A stretch of 64,000 nucleotides of DNA from JAVJSD01 sp040219575 (GTDB lineage: Bacteria; Planctomycetota; Planctomycetia; Pirellulales; Pirellulaceae): positions 24,782 to 88,781 of the forward strand of contig JAVJSD010000099.1 in the NCBI GenBank assembly GCA_040219575.1, given 5' to 3'. Below, one piece after another: positions 35,512 to 44,119 of the stretch (its first letter is position 1; the number at the start of each line of letters is the position of its first letter). A program made the position numbers and the translations under genes. The notes under the pieces are model-generated. The model searched no databases and was not told where the DNA came from. It was given only the letters and a program-made list of their open reading frames with translations.

Positions 35512-35969
35512 GACGAGCGTTTCCAAGGAGGCGTCTTGTCGGCGGCGGGCGCATCGCCCGCGGGAGCTGGGGACTCCTTCTTGGAAAAACCCTTGAGCTC
35601 GTTCGTGACCTCACCGGTGTCCGTCCGCTTCTTGCAGCGGACGTGAATCACCAGCGGCAGGTTGTGCAACTCGACGCTGTCGTTGGGCGCCATCACGCCG
35701 ACAGCCCGACAAATTGCGGAGAGGTCCGCCTGGGCGATCTGCATGGCAGTCGCGTTCGGGTTGTCCAGATTCAATCGCGCCCAGAGAAGACGGTTCGTGT
35801 GTTCGCCCTCCTGGATCTGAAACGTCAGTTCCAGGAAGTGACCGGTGCCCGCCTTGTTGGGCTTCATCTCACTGCCGGTGATCACTGCCAGGTACTTGCC
35901 CGCGGGGACAGGATCGAAACTGCTGTTGGGTTCGACTTGATTGGCATCGAAGCCGGAGAGATCAGCCAT
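35508..35969 (-). CDS. DUF669 protein (single-strand DNA-binding-like)
   Basis: 153 residues from the ATG at 35969 (the longer reading from 36242 is antisense to the ATPase). ADLSGFDANQVEPNSSFDPVPAGKYLAVITGSEMKPNK and RLNLDNPNATAMQIAQADLSAICRAVG match DUF669, a phage family usually found with Sak4-type ATPases and thought to bind single strands. The Pro/Ala-rich C-terminal tail before PPWKRSS is like that of SSB proteins, which use it to recruit partners. Confidence 0.85.
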   Translation of the reverse strand: MADLSGFDANQVEPNSSFDPVPAGKYLAVITGSEMKPNKAGTGHFLELTFQIQEGEHTNRLLWARLNLDNPNATAMQIAQADLSAICRAVGVMAPNDSVELHNLPLVIHVRCKKRTDTGEVTNELKGFSKKESPAPAGDAPAADKTPPWKRSS

Positions 35970-36753
35970 CGTTTTTGGTTCCTTTTTCTTGTTGTTGGTT
36001 GCTGGACAAAGCTTCAATGAACGCCGCCCACGAGAGCGGCAACTCCTCGACGATTCCGTATCGGTTCTTGGCCACGCACGAAGGCCCACCGACGCATCGC
36101 AAAATACGCTCACCGCCGTCCTTGCCGATCGCGTGCGCGATGGTGCGTTTGCGGTTGAAGCCGGCGTCTTCGGACTGGGTGCGGATCTTGCGTGTGGCGA
36201 ACAGCACTGCGTCGCACCACTCGCTAACCAGCGCCTTGGCATGCTTGTGGAGGCGCGGCGAATAGCGGTCGTAAGGAGACGATTCGGGGTCTTCGAACCG
36301 CTCGACCTTCGAGTGCGCGATCAAAAGAACGACCATGCCGCGCGTGTTGCGGAGCTCGTTGAGATGGTCAATCGCTTCACGCCAGCAGGTCAGGGCATGC
36401 GTATAACCTCGGGCGTATCCGCCATCGACCTTTTCGATTGACGTGACGCCGTATTGCAAGCACAACTTGTCCCAAACCAACCGCTCGAGCCAATCCAACG
36501 AATCGATCACAACCGTTTCGTAGTCGTGCTTTTCGTCCCGCAGTTCGCCGAGCGCCGCGGCCACGTCGTCGTAGGTCGTCGCGAGCGGCATTCGGTCACA
36601 ATCGATTTCGTCCAGACCATCTTCCGTCTGGATGAAGATGGGCTTCGGGGCCTGCGCGCCGAACGTGCTCTTGCCGATGCCTTCGACACCGTAGAGCAAA
36701 ATGCGTGGCGGTCTTGATGCGCGGCCCCGTTGTACGCGGGACAACAAGCTCAT
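35962..36753 (-). CDS. Sak4/AAA_24-type phage recombination ATPase
   Basis: 263 residues. RPPRILLYGVEGIGKSTFGAQ contains Walker A GVEGIGKST (about residue 22); IFIQTEDGLDEID and ETVVIDSLDWLERLV give Walker B-like residues; RGMVVLLIAHSKVERFED is a RecA-like sensor. This is the RecA-core ATPase that phages use with DUF669/SSB proteins for strand annealing. Overlap of 8 bases with the SSB-like gene supports joint expression. Confidence 0.88.
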   Translation of the reverse strand: MSLLSRVQRGRASRPPRILLYGVEGIGKSTFGAQAPKPIFIQTEDGLDEIDCDRMPLATTYDDVAAALGELRDEKHDYETVVIDSLDWLERLVWDKLCLQYGVTSIEKVDGGYARGYTHALTCWREAIDHLNELRNTRGMVVLLIAHSKVERFEDPESSPYDRYSPRLHKHAKALVSEWCDAVLFATRKIRTQSEDAGFNRKRTIAHAIGKDGGERILRCVGGPSCVAKNRYGIVEELPLSWAAFIEALSSNQQQEKGTKNDG

Positions 36754-37055
36754 GCTGCGACCTCCTCAGGGTTGTGGGTGGGTGCGGAGTCAACTCGTTC
36801 GACGTCGAACGAGTCGGGGCCGAACTCGCGGCTGACAAAGCCGATGAAAAGCCGGTTCAGGTCACGCCCAACCAAGGTCGAGGCGTCGATCACGCACGAG
36901 CGTTTTTCCGCGTCGATGGCCTGAGCAGCATCAAGTCGGACTTGCGACTGACCATGCAGACTTTCGGTGGCCATGATCGCAAGCACCAAGGACGACTCGA
37001 CTTCCTCGAACGGCACGCTGCTCGCGAACGTGTAGCGGTAGACTTCGGCGCTCAT
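36750..37055 (-). CDS. Hypothetical protein of replication operon
   Basis: 101 residues: MSAEVYRYTFASSVPFEEVESSLVLAIMATESLHGQSQVRLDA. It has a mixed alpha/beta pattern, no transmembrane helix and no known motif; similar short proteins occur ahead of AAA_24 ATPases in planctomycete and proteobacterial prophages. It is the first gene after the bipartite promoter-like motif at 37091-37131. Confidence 0.7.
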   Translation of the reverse strand: MSAEVYRYTFASSVPFEEVESSLVLAIMATESLHGQSQVRLDAAQAIDAEKRSCVIDASTLVGRDLNRLFIGFVSREFGPDSFDVERVDSAPTHNPEEVAA

Positions 37056-37090
37056 GGTTTGCTCCCAATGAAAAAGGCGGCGAGCGGCAG

Positions 37091-37131
37091 ATACTGATGA
37101 CCTACCGACTCGCCGCCCGATCTGTCGGAAA
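37091..37131 (-). promoter_or_regulatory. Bipartite promoter-like motif, copy B (replication module)
   Basis: Minus strand: TTTCCGACAG (37131-37122), 14 bases, CGGTAGGTCATCAGTAT (37107-37091). The second block is identical to copy A in all 17 positions. It begins immediately after the stop codon of the sigma-factor gene and ends 36 bases before the ATG at 37055. Confidence 0.75.
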
Positions 37132-37713
37132 CTACCTGAGGTAGTCGCGCAGGTTCGCGTTCTCGAACCGCGTCAGGACGCGACCGAGGATCTCGTAAAG
37201 CGCGCCCTGTGAGATGCCCAGTTCGCGAGCCGCGGCGGCCTTCGAATCTCGCATCACGATTTCGCACACTTTCCGCATCATCGGCGGCATCTGGTCGAGC
37301 ACGCCGGCCACGTCTTGGGCCAAATCCCACGCCTCTTCGCCTGAGCGACGATGCTGACCGGTACGCCGCGCCTGTTGCGAGTCAGGGATTGTCGAACCGA
37401 AATCGGTTTGATTCCCTTCGGCGTCCTTTACAGGTCGGTTCAGCGAGCCAGCTTCGCGCTCTTGGGAACGCATTTCAGCATGGCGATGCTCAAGGATGCT
37501 GGCGAAATGGTTTTCGCACACGACGACCACGAAGCCCTGCCATGTGGCCCTGGTTGGATCGAATTTGGCCTTTCGACGCACCAGGTTGACGGCGAAGTCC
37601 TGGACCAGCGGGTCGTAGTCGGACCGGCTAAAGCCGGCGCGGCGGATCAACTGGCGGACCTTGGCACGAATGAATCGTGCTGTAAACTCATCGAAACAAG
37701 ACAGACGAACCAT
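37132..37713 (-). CDS. Phage-encoded sigma-70-family RNA polymerase sigma factor
   Basis: 193 residues from the ATG at 37713, which has AAGGAG ten bases upstream; a longer frame to 37980 lacks such a site. Region 2 (TARFIRAKVRQLIRRAGFSRSDYDPLVQDFAVNLVRR, FDPTRATWQGFVVVVCENHFAS) and region 4 (VLDQMPPMMRKVCEIVMRDSKAAAARELGISQGALYEILGRV, a helix-turn-helix for -35 recognition) are both visible and region 3 is absent, as in ECF-type factors. It should direct host polymerase to phage promoters. The three bipartite motifs in this prophage are candidates for its targets. Confidence 0.88.
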   Translation of the reverse strand: MVRLSCFDEFTARFIRAKVRQLIRRAGFSRSDYDPLVQDFAVNLVRRKAKFDPTRATWQGFVVVVCENHFASILEHRHAEMRSQEREAGSLNRPVKDAEGNQTDFGSTIPDSQQARRTGQHRRSGEEAWDLAQDVAGVLDQMPPMMRKVCEIVMRDSKAAAARELGISQGALYEILGRVLTRFENANLRDYLR

Positions 37714-38060
37714 GACTTGGCAACTCCTTCCCGTCGCGAGGAAGCAGCCAAGTCGCTTGTTGAAATCAGGCATGCCGGACCTCTTCGACGAAGTCGAGAA
37801 GGCCCCACGGGCGACAGGTCCGGCATTGGTAGATGCCAGTGGGGCGAAGCCCGCTCTCGCGGGTAAACGGTTGACGTTAAGACCGACCGGCCTGTCGGTC
37901 CCCACTGCCGAAATCTCGATGCAGACGAGAAATGGGCGCAGCGTCAGCGTTGCAGCGTTGCCGAAACTATGGACTGGCACACGAGATGCGCTCAGATGCT
38001 CACAGGGAGCTTTTTCTTCGAGCGAGAAGATTCTTCAGCGAAAATTCGCTGGCGGCGCCA
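37714..38060. promoter_or_regulatory. Structured leader/intergenic region upstream of the sigma factor
   Basis: 347 bases between two minus-strand genes, without a convincing gene. It contains the inverted pair tgccggacct (37773-37782) / aggtccggca (37816-37825), a second nested pair gccccac / gtggggc (about 37802 and 37839) and a compact hairpin gaccgac (37881-37887) / gtcggtc (37894-37900). The folds are strong on both strands; they could be a 5' leader regulating the sigma gene or a small RNA. Confidence 0.5.
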
Positions 38061-39113
38061 TCACACGTCGGGTTCGATGGTGAAGAGTGTTCGCCATCCC
38101 TTGCCGTCCTTGTCATAGGCGATAGGGTCGCCTTCGATGCGAAAGAATCGTGTCAGGTCGCGCGTAAGGCTCTCGCGGCGTTTTTGATTCTTTCGGTTCG
38201 CGTCGGGATGGTTCCAGGCGAGCGTGCCGTAACCCTTGGCAAAGGAATACAGTAGGTCCCACCGGACTGTTGGCTTCGCATTCTTCTTGTTGGCCATGCC
38301 CATCTGGGCATAGTGCAGTGTTCGGGAGACCTCACCGACAGAGACAGCGACTGTGTGTCCGTCGACAAACCGGATGCGCAGATCACCCCACCGGGCGTTG
38401 CTCGGCGTGGGGAAAAATACGACGCCGTCACTGTCTTCAAGGGCCGGCAAATGACGCTCGCGAAATATGGTTAACGAGTCGATGGCCATGGGCGTGGCGA
38501 TTAATCTGCCCTGAACATCACACACCACCGCATCGGAAAGGGGCAAAAACGAAGCACCGACATCCCGCATCACGGTCTCCGCCTCTGGACGTAGCTGACG
38601 GCTGGTGGGCGCCAGCAACAAAAACGCGGCGCCTGCAATCGAACGGATGGCATAGACCGTCTGCGTCAATGTGGACGATTCAAGAGGGATCGTGAAGTAG
38701 ACAGGAAACGTGTAGCCAGCGCACGGTCGGTACGTGCCAATCCGATGGGTACTCGGGCTGCCGTGTACAACGGAGAATTCAAACGAAAGTCCGTACGCGA
38801 CGGAAAGCGACTGCGCCAGTTTCCGCTGGTCTACCCGGTAAATCAGCAAGTCCTGGGGCTCAAGCGCGATTGATTTACCGCCGTTGACGTGAACTCCAAC
38901 AATGTCTTCGTCGCCATGCCGAACAACGTTATATGAAGAAAATGGATCATTAACGTCTGGATACGAGTGCGCATACTTGTCTGCCGGCCGCAGGAACGCT
39001 GATGCAACATCGAATTCGGATCCTAGACGATGCCGCCAGTCGGCTACGACCGCGGAATGGCCTGGAACTTCTTCAAGAGCCTGCCAAAGCCTGGGTGACC
39101 GGTTCATTTTCAC
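38061..39113 (-). CDS. Hypothetical cargo protein 2 (basic C-terminus)
   Basis: 350 residues (GTG at 39113 or ATG at 39107; it overlaps the upstream gene by 41 bases). No family recognised. N-terminal half is hydrophilic with VVHGSPSTHRIGTYRPC and TFPVYFTIPLE; the C-terminal part (NKKNAKPTVRWDLLYSFAKGYG, NRKNQKRRESLTRDLTRFF) looks like a winged helix with a basic wing, typical of DNA-binding sensors. The overlap with its partner and divergence from a repressor-like gene suggest a regulated two-gene unit, possibly defence or exclusion. Confidence 0.65.
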   Translation of the reverse strand: MKMNRSPRLWQALEEVPGHSAVVADWRHRLGSEFDVASAFLRPADKYAHSYPDVNDPFSSYNVVRHGDEDIVGVHVNGGKSIALEPQDLLIYRVDQRKLAQSLSVAYGLSFEFSVVHGSPSTHRIGTYRPCAGYTFPVYFTIPLESSTLTQTVYAIRSIAGAAFLLLAPTSRQLRPEAETVMRDVGASFLPLSDAVVCDVQGRLIATPMAIDSLTIFRERHLPALEDSDGVVFFPTPSNARWGDLRIRFVDGHTVAVSVGEVSRTLHYAQMGMANKKNAKPTVRWDLLYSFAKGYGTLAWNHPDANRKNQKRRESLTRDLTRFFRIEGDPIAYDKDGKGWRTLFTIEPDV

Positions 39114-40263
39114 TTTCTCGTGGCGGATGGACGATAAAGCCTCGCAGTTCCAACCATTGCTCGATTAGCGTGGCATCACTGTCACGAGTGTAGTTCGCAA
39201 CGTTTGAAGGCTTGATCGTCACCGACCTGGGTGTATTGGAATCGGCGAATTTCACTCTAAACACTGCCCTAAAAATCCGACCTCCCTCCGGCAACTGCCG
39301 CTGTCGTTGTGCAAGGTCAGCATAGACGTCGTCAGCTTTCTTGACATCGTTCGCTCGGTAAGCGCCCCCCCAAAAGAAGCCGGCTTCAACAAGCACGATG
39401 GATTCGAGCCCCTCGATGTCTCCGCACGCCAGCGAGTCAACGCCATACTCGCGCAACGGTTCAAGGGTGTACTTGTCCTTGCCGGGGAAGCAGTTTTCAT
39501 CGTCGAAGAAGTGTTTCCCGAACTGCTCGCAATACAACTTTTTTTCGCCCACGAGTTGTGCATTGATCCGTAGCTCGCCAAGTCGCTGATCGTAAACCAC
39601 CACGTCGTACTTGATCGGACGGTAGCACACGCTCGACACATCTGCGCCGTCCTGCGACTCCTCGCGTTTGTATGGTTCGCCGTGCCGCACCAAGATTGCA
39701 ACGTCGTTACCCTGTTCGTAAATGAAGACTCGCGAATTTCGCCCGCGCTTCTTCTTTTCGAACCAGTCGTCGAGTTCGCATTCAAGGTCGCTCAATGTGG
39801 CAGGTGCCGGCATTGCGAATTCTGGTGGTTCGTCGCGCAGCGATTGAAAGTACTCAAACGACTTTGGCCGTTTAAGGAACTTCTCCGCGTGTTTGCGTTC
39901 CAGAATCCTGCTGTCTAAAAGCCAGACCTGTACAGCCACGTCGGCCGGCGAATGGTCAGGGTCCGGGTCAAGCGGCAGATGCGCCGCCGCTTCCAGCAGG
40001 TCATTCATGTCGTCTGGCGTTGACATTTCATCGACCAGATACAACGCATCGACTAGTTGCGGAGGCGTTGTCTCGTCGGGAGACATGAAAACTTGGACCA
40101 ACCGGGCATAGTCCAGATCATCGTGCGAGCCAAGCGGCGGGAGGTCGTACCCACGAGCGGAGAAAAACTCCCGGAAGGGGTCGAGAAACCGCAAAAGCCG
40201 AACTGGGGCGATCGATTGGAGTGTGGGGGGACTTGAGAAGTGACGCAGTCGGAAGGTAGCCAC
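39073..40263 (-). CDS. Hypothetical cargo protein 1
   Basis: 396 residues from a GTG with AAGGAGG upstream. MATFRLRHFSSPPTLQSIAP, DLDYARLVQVFMSPDETTPPQLVDALYLVDEMSTPDDM and SPADVAVQVWLLDSRILERKHAEKF are well-kept blocks that I recall in unassigned proteins from many bacteria; function unknown. RVFIYEQGNDVAILVRHGEP and YDVVVYDQRLGELRINAQ suggest beta domains; no catalytic motif is obvious. First gene of the divergent cassette, so it would be repressed by the 40502-41317 product if that is a repressor. Confidence 0.7.
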   Translation of the reverse strand: MATFRLRHFSSPPTLQSIAPVRLLRFLDPFREFFSARGYDLPPLGSHDDLDYARLVQVFMSPDETTPPQLVDALYLVDEMSTPDDMNDLLEAAAHLPLDPDPDHSPADVAVQVWLLDSRILERKHAEKFLKRPKSFEYFQSLRDEPPEFAMPAPATLSDLECELDDWFEKKKRGRNSRVFIYEQGNDVAILVRHGEPYKREESQDGADVSSVCYRPIKYDVVVYDQRLGELRINAQLVGEKKLYCEQFGKHFFDDENCFPGKDKYTLEPLREYGVDSLACGDIEGLESIVLVEAGFFWGGAYRANDVKKADDVYADLAQRQRQLPEGGRIFRAVFRVKFADSNTPRSVTIKPSNVANYTRDSDATLIEQWLELRGFIVHPPRESENEPVTQALAGS

Positions 40264-40395
40264 CTTCGCCTCCTTGCTCTTTGCGATAGAGAAACGAACT
40301 GGATTCGCAGGCCAGCGAGACCCAATCCGGTCGGGCCCGCACCAACTTCCGGCAATTGTACTGATTGCCGCGATTGCGCCTAGTAGCTGTATCGG

Positions 40396-40484
40396 GATAG
40401 GCGTGATAAAATTTATTACCGTAGGCGATTGACGCGGGTGGCTAAGCTGCTAGATTGTGTTGATTGGAGTTTTTGATGCCTATC
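40396..40484. promoter_or_regulatory. Operator-like inverted half-sites flanking a divergent promoter
   Basis: gggataggcgtgataaaa (40394-40411) and, in reverse complement, gtgataggcatcaaaa (40486-40471) share GATAGGC and a following A run. Between them lies a plus-strand promoter TTGACG (40429-40434), 16 bases, TAGATT (40451-40456) for the repressor-like gene, and an AT-rich stretch (taaaatttatta) usable by the minus-strand genes. The paired sites fit a dimeric regulator acting on both. Confidence 0.55.
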
Positions 40485-40501
40485 ACAATGGAGGTGGCAA
40501 G

Positions 40502-41317
40502 ATGGCTGAAACGACAACGGCCAAGAAAAAACGCGTTCGAAGTCCCGCGTACCCGGCTCTCAATCTCGAAACTGCGATCGAGCGAGCAGCTGCGATATAC
40601 GAGCACGAAAAGCGGCACGCGGCACCCGTGGCCGTGGTGGCCCAACACTGGGGCACGACGATAAAGAACAGTTCCGGGCTCCGGGGGATCGCCGCACTGA
40701 AGCAGTTTGGCCTCATTATTGAAGAGGGAAGTGGTGATGATCGTCACGTTCGCCTCTCTGGCAGGGCGCTCGACATCCTCATCCCCGAAACAGCCAATTC
40801 GCCCGAGCATCAACAGGCGATCCGTGATGCGGCGCTTTCCCCAAAGATCCACAAGAAGCTTTGGGAGCACTACCAGGGCCATTTGCCGTCGGATGCGAGC
40901 CTAAAATCGCATCTCGTTCGTCAGCACGAATTCAATGACTCCCATGTCCAGGGCTTCATTAAGCAGTTCCGCGAGACGGTCAACTTCGCGAGGCTTAATG
41001 GCGCCGACGAGATTAGCCCCCAGGAGGAGGACGACGCAAACGGAAGTGCAGCCGATGATTTTACGCACGAAACAATAGAGCGAGGAGCTCAAATGGCTGC
41101 GCGAAACCAAGCTCCGACGACAACGCATGACCCAAGCGGGCCATGCATCGTGTTCCCACTTTCCGGCGGCAATGTCGTGGAAATCCGACTACGAAGGAAG
41201 GTCTCGCCAAAAGACTTTGAACGCATTCGGCAACTCGTAGATCTCTCCGAACACTCACTCGTCGACTACGACGACGAGGAAGCAGAGGTTGACGAACTCG
41301 AGCGTGTTGCTCGTTGA
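40502..41317 (+). CDS. Winged-helix regulator (prophage repressor-like)
   Basis: 271 residues from the ATG at 40502, with GGAGG eight bases before it. The N-terminus is Lys/Arg-rich (AKKKRVRSPAYPALNLETAIERAAAIYEHEKRHAAP) followed by HWGTTIKNSSGLRGIAALKQFGLIIEE, a winged-helix pattern, and a charged C-terminal half with a small beta domain (GPCIVFPLSGGNVVEIRLRRKVSPKDFERI). It is the only gene of this region on the plus strand and diverges from the two cargo genes, the position of a lysogeny repressor. No CI-type peptidase domain is seen. Confidence 0.7.
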   Translation: MAETTTAKKKRVRSPAYPALNLETAIERAAAIYEHEKRHAAPVAVVAQHWGTTIKNSSGLRGIAALKQFGLIIEEGSGDDRHVRLSGRALDILIPETANSPEHQQAIRDAALSPKIHKKLWEHYQGHLPSDASLKSHLVRQHEFNDSHVQGFIKQFRETVNFARLNGADEISPQEEDDANGSAADDFTHETIERGAQMAARNQAPTTTHDPSGPCIVFPLSGGNVVEIRLRRKVSPKDFERIRQLVDLSEHSLVDYDDEEAEVDELERVAR

Positions 41318-41320
41318 TGC

Positions 41321-41725
41321 CTAGGCGTCCGTAAGTTGCTTCCACATTCTTCGTTGCTTCCGCCAGTCAGGCACGGCGGCGATGGGGCGTAGTTGTCGCT
41401 CCATGATGGGGTCGCGGCCCCGTTCAACGCGCGGCAGAAACACCAGATCCTCCTGGATATCGGGAGCCAGGTGCAGCAGATTCATGATTTGCGTGAGCCG
41501 TGCCCGCGTTACGTGCCCGAGGCGGGCAAGTTCAGCCTGGTCCGTCACGACGCCGTCACGAATGAGGCCGTCGAATCGGATTGCAAGCGCCATCAGCCGC
41601 GAAACGCGAGGGACTCGGCCAGGTTCGATCTGCGAATCCGGTTTGTCGCCGGATTCCAAGTGCTTGCGGCCGTTCGCACCGCATCGAAAGTGGACCTTGG
41701 TTTGATACTTGATGCTGGTGGTCAT
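41321..41725 (-). CDS. Recombinase-associated HTH protein
   Basis: 134 residues; its start overlaps the recombinase stop as ATGA. The middle (ALAIRFDGLIRDGVVTDQAELARLGHVTRARLTQIMNLLHLAPDIQEDLVFLP) is a helix-turn-helix block repeatedly found in short proteins coupled to large serine recombinases in planctomycetes and other bacteria. A recombination directionality factor or DNA-architecture role is plausible, though unproven. Confidence 0.78.
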   Translation of the reverse strand: MTTSIKYQTKVHFRCGANGRKHLESGDKPDSQIEPGRVPRVSRLMALAIRFDGLIRDGVVTDQAELARLGHVTRARLTQIMNLLHLAPDIQEDLVFLPRVERGRDPIMERQLRPIAAVPDWRKQRRMWKQLTDA

Positions 41726-43299
41726 GCGGCGTCTCCCGCGAATTCATGGTTGGCCAGTGCCTTGATGCCGCCGGCGTGGAACGTGATCGAAACCATGCCG
41801 TCGCGCCCGTCGTAGTCGATGCGTTCGATCAACAACTGCAGCAGGCGGCCTTGCTCGCGTGGACTGAGAGATTCCCATACGGGGTCGAATTCGGCCATCG
41901 CTTTGGCGACTTCGGCCTCGTCGATCAGGTCGCGGCGTTGGCGTTCCACCTCGTCCCGTACCTCGGTCAGTCGGCGTTCGGTGGATGTGATTCGATCTTG
42001 GAGGTCGGCGAACCGTGCTGCAGCCAGCCCGTTGTCTTCGCCAGCGCTTGGGCTGCGGATGAGCTTTTGCATTCCCCGATGGTGGCCTGCAAGCTCGCGT
42101 TCGACGCGGCGTTCCTCTTTCGCCAACTCGTCCGCCCGTTGTCTCGTCTCGCCGTGGGCTTGGCGGACCGTTTCCGCGACGAGCTGCGGATCGCGGCCGA
42201 TGCACCTGATCTGCTCGACGACGAACCGCTCGATCTCGCCGGCGGGAATCGATCCCGACGGACATGAGTTACGACCGCGCTTCTGTGCTGTCGTGCAAAT
42301 GTAATAGCGATACCTTTTCTTGCCTTCCCGCGTCGCGTGTGTTGGTGTCATGGCGCAGTCGCACGGCGAACAGTGAAGCAGCCCCTTGAGCAGCGCCCCG
42401 AACTTGTTCCGCACCATCTTTCCGCCAGTGCGACCGTTCCGCTTCAGCTTGGCCTGCACGCGTTGCCATAGATCGCCGTCAATGATCGCCTCGTGTTCGC
42501 CGTTGTGGATTTCGTCCTTGTATTTGACTTTGCCGATGTAGGTGACGTTGGTTAGCAGGTGCCACAGGCTGTTTTTGTCGAACGGCCTGCCGCCGCGTTC
42601 AATTCCCTTTTTCGTCGTCCAAAGTTTGTTGACCCAACCACGCCGTTCGAGTTCCTGGACGACAGGCAGCATCCCGTCGAGTTCGAGGTACAACTCGAAG
42701 ATCGCCCGAACCATCTCGGCTTCGCCGGGATCGACCACGAGCTTCGTATCGACCACGTCGTAGCCCAGCAGCGGCATTCCGCCCGACCACTTCCCCTTGC
42801 GGCGTGTGGCGGCGATCTTGTCGCGTGTTCGTTCCGAAATCATCTCGCGTTCGAACTGGGCGAATGAGAGCAGGACGTTCAGGATGAGCCGCCCCATTGA
42901 CGTCGCGGTGTTGAACTGCTGCGTTACGCTGACAAAGGACACGTTGTGCCGCTCGAACACTTCCATCATTCGCGCGAAATCAAGCAACGACCGGCTGAGA
43001 CGGTCGACCTTGTAGACGACCACGCAGTCGATGCGGCCGGCTTCAATGTCCGCCATCAGGCGTTGGACCGCCGGACGTTCCATATTGCCGCCGGTGAACC
43101 CGCCGTCGTCATAGTGGTCTGACAAGCACTCCCAGCCTTCGCTTGCCTGGCTTTTGATGTATGCTTCGCCAGCTTCCCGCTGCGCATCGAGCGAGTTGAA
43201 CTCTTGTTCGAGTCCGTCTTCGCTCGATTTGCGCGTGTAGACGGCACAGCGGAACCGGTGGGCGATCTTGCCCGCGGATTTTGCGTTTTTCGCGGTCAT
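41722..43299 (-). CDS. Large serine recombinase (prophage integrase)
   Basis: 525 residues. Catalytic N-terminus with the serine nucleophile in CAVYTRKSSEDG, then DRLSRSLLDFARMMEVFE and RLILNVLLSFAQFEREMISERTRDK (E helix). The recombinase domain follows (PLLGYDVVDTKLVVDPGEAEMVRAIFELY), a zinc ribbon (LLHCSPCDCAMTP, YYICTTAQKRGRNSCPSG) and a coiled-coil C-terminus. Operon with DUF2924 and the HTH accessory gene is the usual planctomycete integration module. It is near the right end of the prophage and is the likely integrase. Confidence 0.93.
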   Translation of the reverse strand: MTAKNAKSAGKIAHRFRCAVYTRKSSEDGLEQEFNSLDAQREAGEAYIKSQASEGWECLSDHYDDGGFTGGNMERPAVQRLMADIEAGRIDCVVVYKVDRLSRSLLDFARMMEVFERHNVSFVSVTQQFNTATSMGRLILNVLLSFAQFEREMISERTRDKIAATRRKGKWSGGMPLLGYDVVDTKLVVDPGEAEMVRAIFELYLELDGMLPVVQELERRGWVNKLWTTKKGIERGGRPFDKNSLWHLLTNVTYIGKVKYKDEIHNGEHEAIIDGDLWQRVQAKLKRNGRTGGKMVRNKFGALLKGLLHCSPCDCAMTPTHATREGKKRYRYYICTTAQKRGRNSCPSGSIPAGEIERFVVEQIRCIGRDPQLVAETVRQAHGETRQRADELAKEERRVERELAGHHRGMQKLIRSPSAGEDNGLAAARFADLQDRITSTERRLTEVRDEVERQRRDLIDEAEVAKAMAEFDPVWESLSPREQGRLLQLLIERIDYDGRDGMVSITFHAGGIKALANHEFAGDAA

Positions 43300-43796
43300 C
43301 GGTCACCTCCGTTCTTCGTCAGGCGGAAGAAGAGGTAACCGCTCGTGTGCGTGCCGGTGATCTTCTTGGCCACCGCGCTGAGCGACTTGTAGACCTCGCC
43401 TTCGTATTCGAATCCCGCGGGCAACACCTTGACCTCAAGCGTCTCGCCCTTGTAGACGCGAGTAATGGTGCTACCAGGAAGCGGAACCCGCGAGTCGCCA
43501 CTGGTCTGAAGTTTGGCGGTCTTTGTTCGCGACGGCGTTACGGGCTTCGTCGTGGCCGGCTTCGGCGGCCGGCGGCGGAGGTCCGCATCGTTCGCCAGTT
43601 CGGCGGCACGCCGGCGTGCGCGCTCGGACAAGTCTCCTTCCGCCAGCACCTGTAGCCGATAGATGATGCGTTTGATCAGCCAGTCCTTGTGCCGGCCATT
43701 CGTCGTTTCGCCGAACACTTCGGCGTAACGCGAACGCAGGTCGTCGACCGACATGCGCCGCAATGCGGCTAGTTCTTTTCCAACGTTCACAGTCAT
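43296..43796 (-). CDS. DUF2924 protein
   Basis: 166 residues. TVNVGKELAALRRMSVDDLRSRYAEVFGE, RHKDWLIKRIIYRLQ and YKGETLEVKVLPAGFEYEGEVYKSLSAVAKKITGTHTSGYLFF match DUF2924, whose genes almost always precede a large serine recombinase. The C-terminal half resembles the small DNA-binding domain found in restriction-type proteins. It overlaps the recombinase start by four bases (ATGA). Likely accessory of recombination. Confidence 0.9.
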   Translation of the reverse strand: MTVNVGKELAALRRMSVDDLRSRYAEVFGETTNGRHKDWLIKRIIYRLQVLAEGDLSERARRRAAELANDADLRRRPPKPATTKPVTPSRTKTAKLQTSGDSRVPLPGSTITRVYKGETLEVKVLPAGFEYEGEVYKSLSAVAKKITGTHTSGYLFFRLTKNGGDR

Positions 43797-43833
43797 GTTC
43801 TTGGCTCCTATTTATTACGAGACTCAGAGAGCG

Positions 43834-44031
43834 TTAACCAACACGCACACTGAGCCTCGTTTCTGCCGGAACCTCAAGGCCATCGGGCGAGGATTCTGCC
43901 AGGTTTCTCTTGATGTTTTCGGACGGCAATGCGGAGCTTTGCCGTAGCCGCGAGATGCCGGCCGCCAAAATAGTCGCCACCTCGCGGAAGCGTTCGTCGG
44001 GCGACAGGCGCGTAGGATCAGCGCAGTTGGA
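43834..44031 (-). CDS. Small protein of recombinase operon
   Basis: 65 residues from the ATG at 44031. MSNCADPTRLSPDERFREVATILAAGISRLRQS is a recurrent helix in short proteins that accompany DUF2924 and serine recombinases. It ends with a charged tail. It sits 37 bases before DUF2924 and 89 bases after the bipartite motif copy C, so it is the first gene of the recombination module. Confidence 0.65.
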   Translation of the reverse strand, partial: SNCADPTRLSPDERFREVATILAAGISRLRQSSALPSENIKRNLAESSPDGLEVPAETRLSVRVG

Positions 44032-44119
44032 CATAAAGGGGATCGCTCCCAAGAAGGTCGTTACACGCGAGGCCGCGAACGCGAGCGACGAATTGCGGGA
44101 AGCTGAATCGCGCGGCCGT

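Noticed and set aside
37661..38083. Plus-strand frame MPDLFDEVEKAPRATGP opposite the sigma leader
   Set aside because: No ribosome site before the internal ATG and it crosses the inverted repeats; the region is better explained as structured non-coding DNA.
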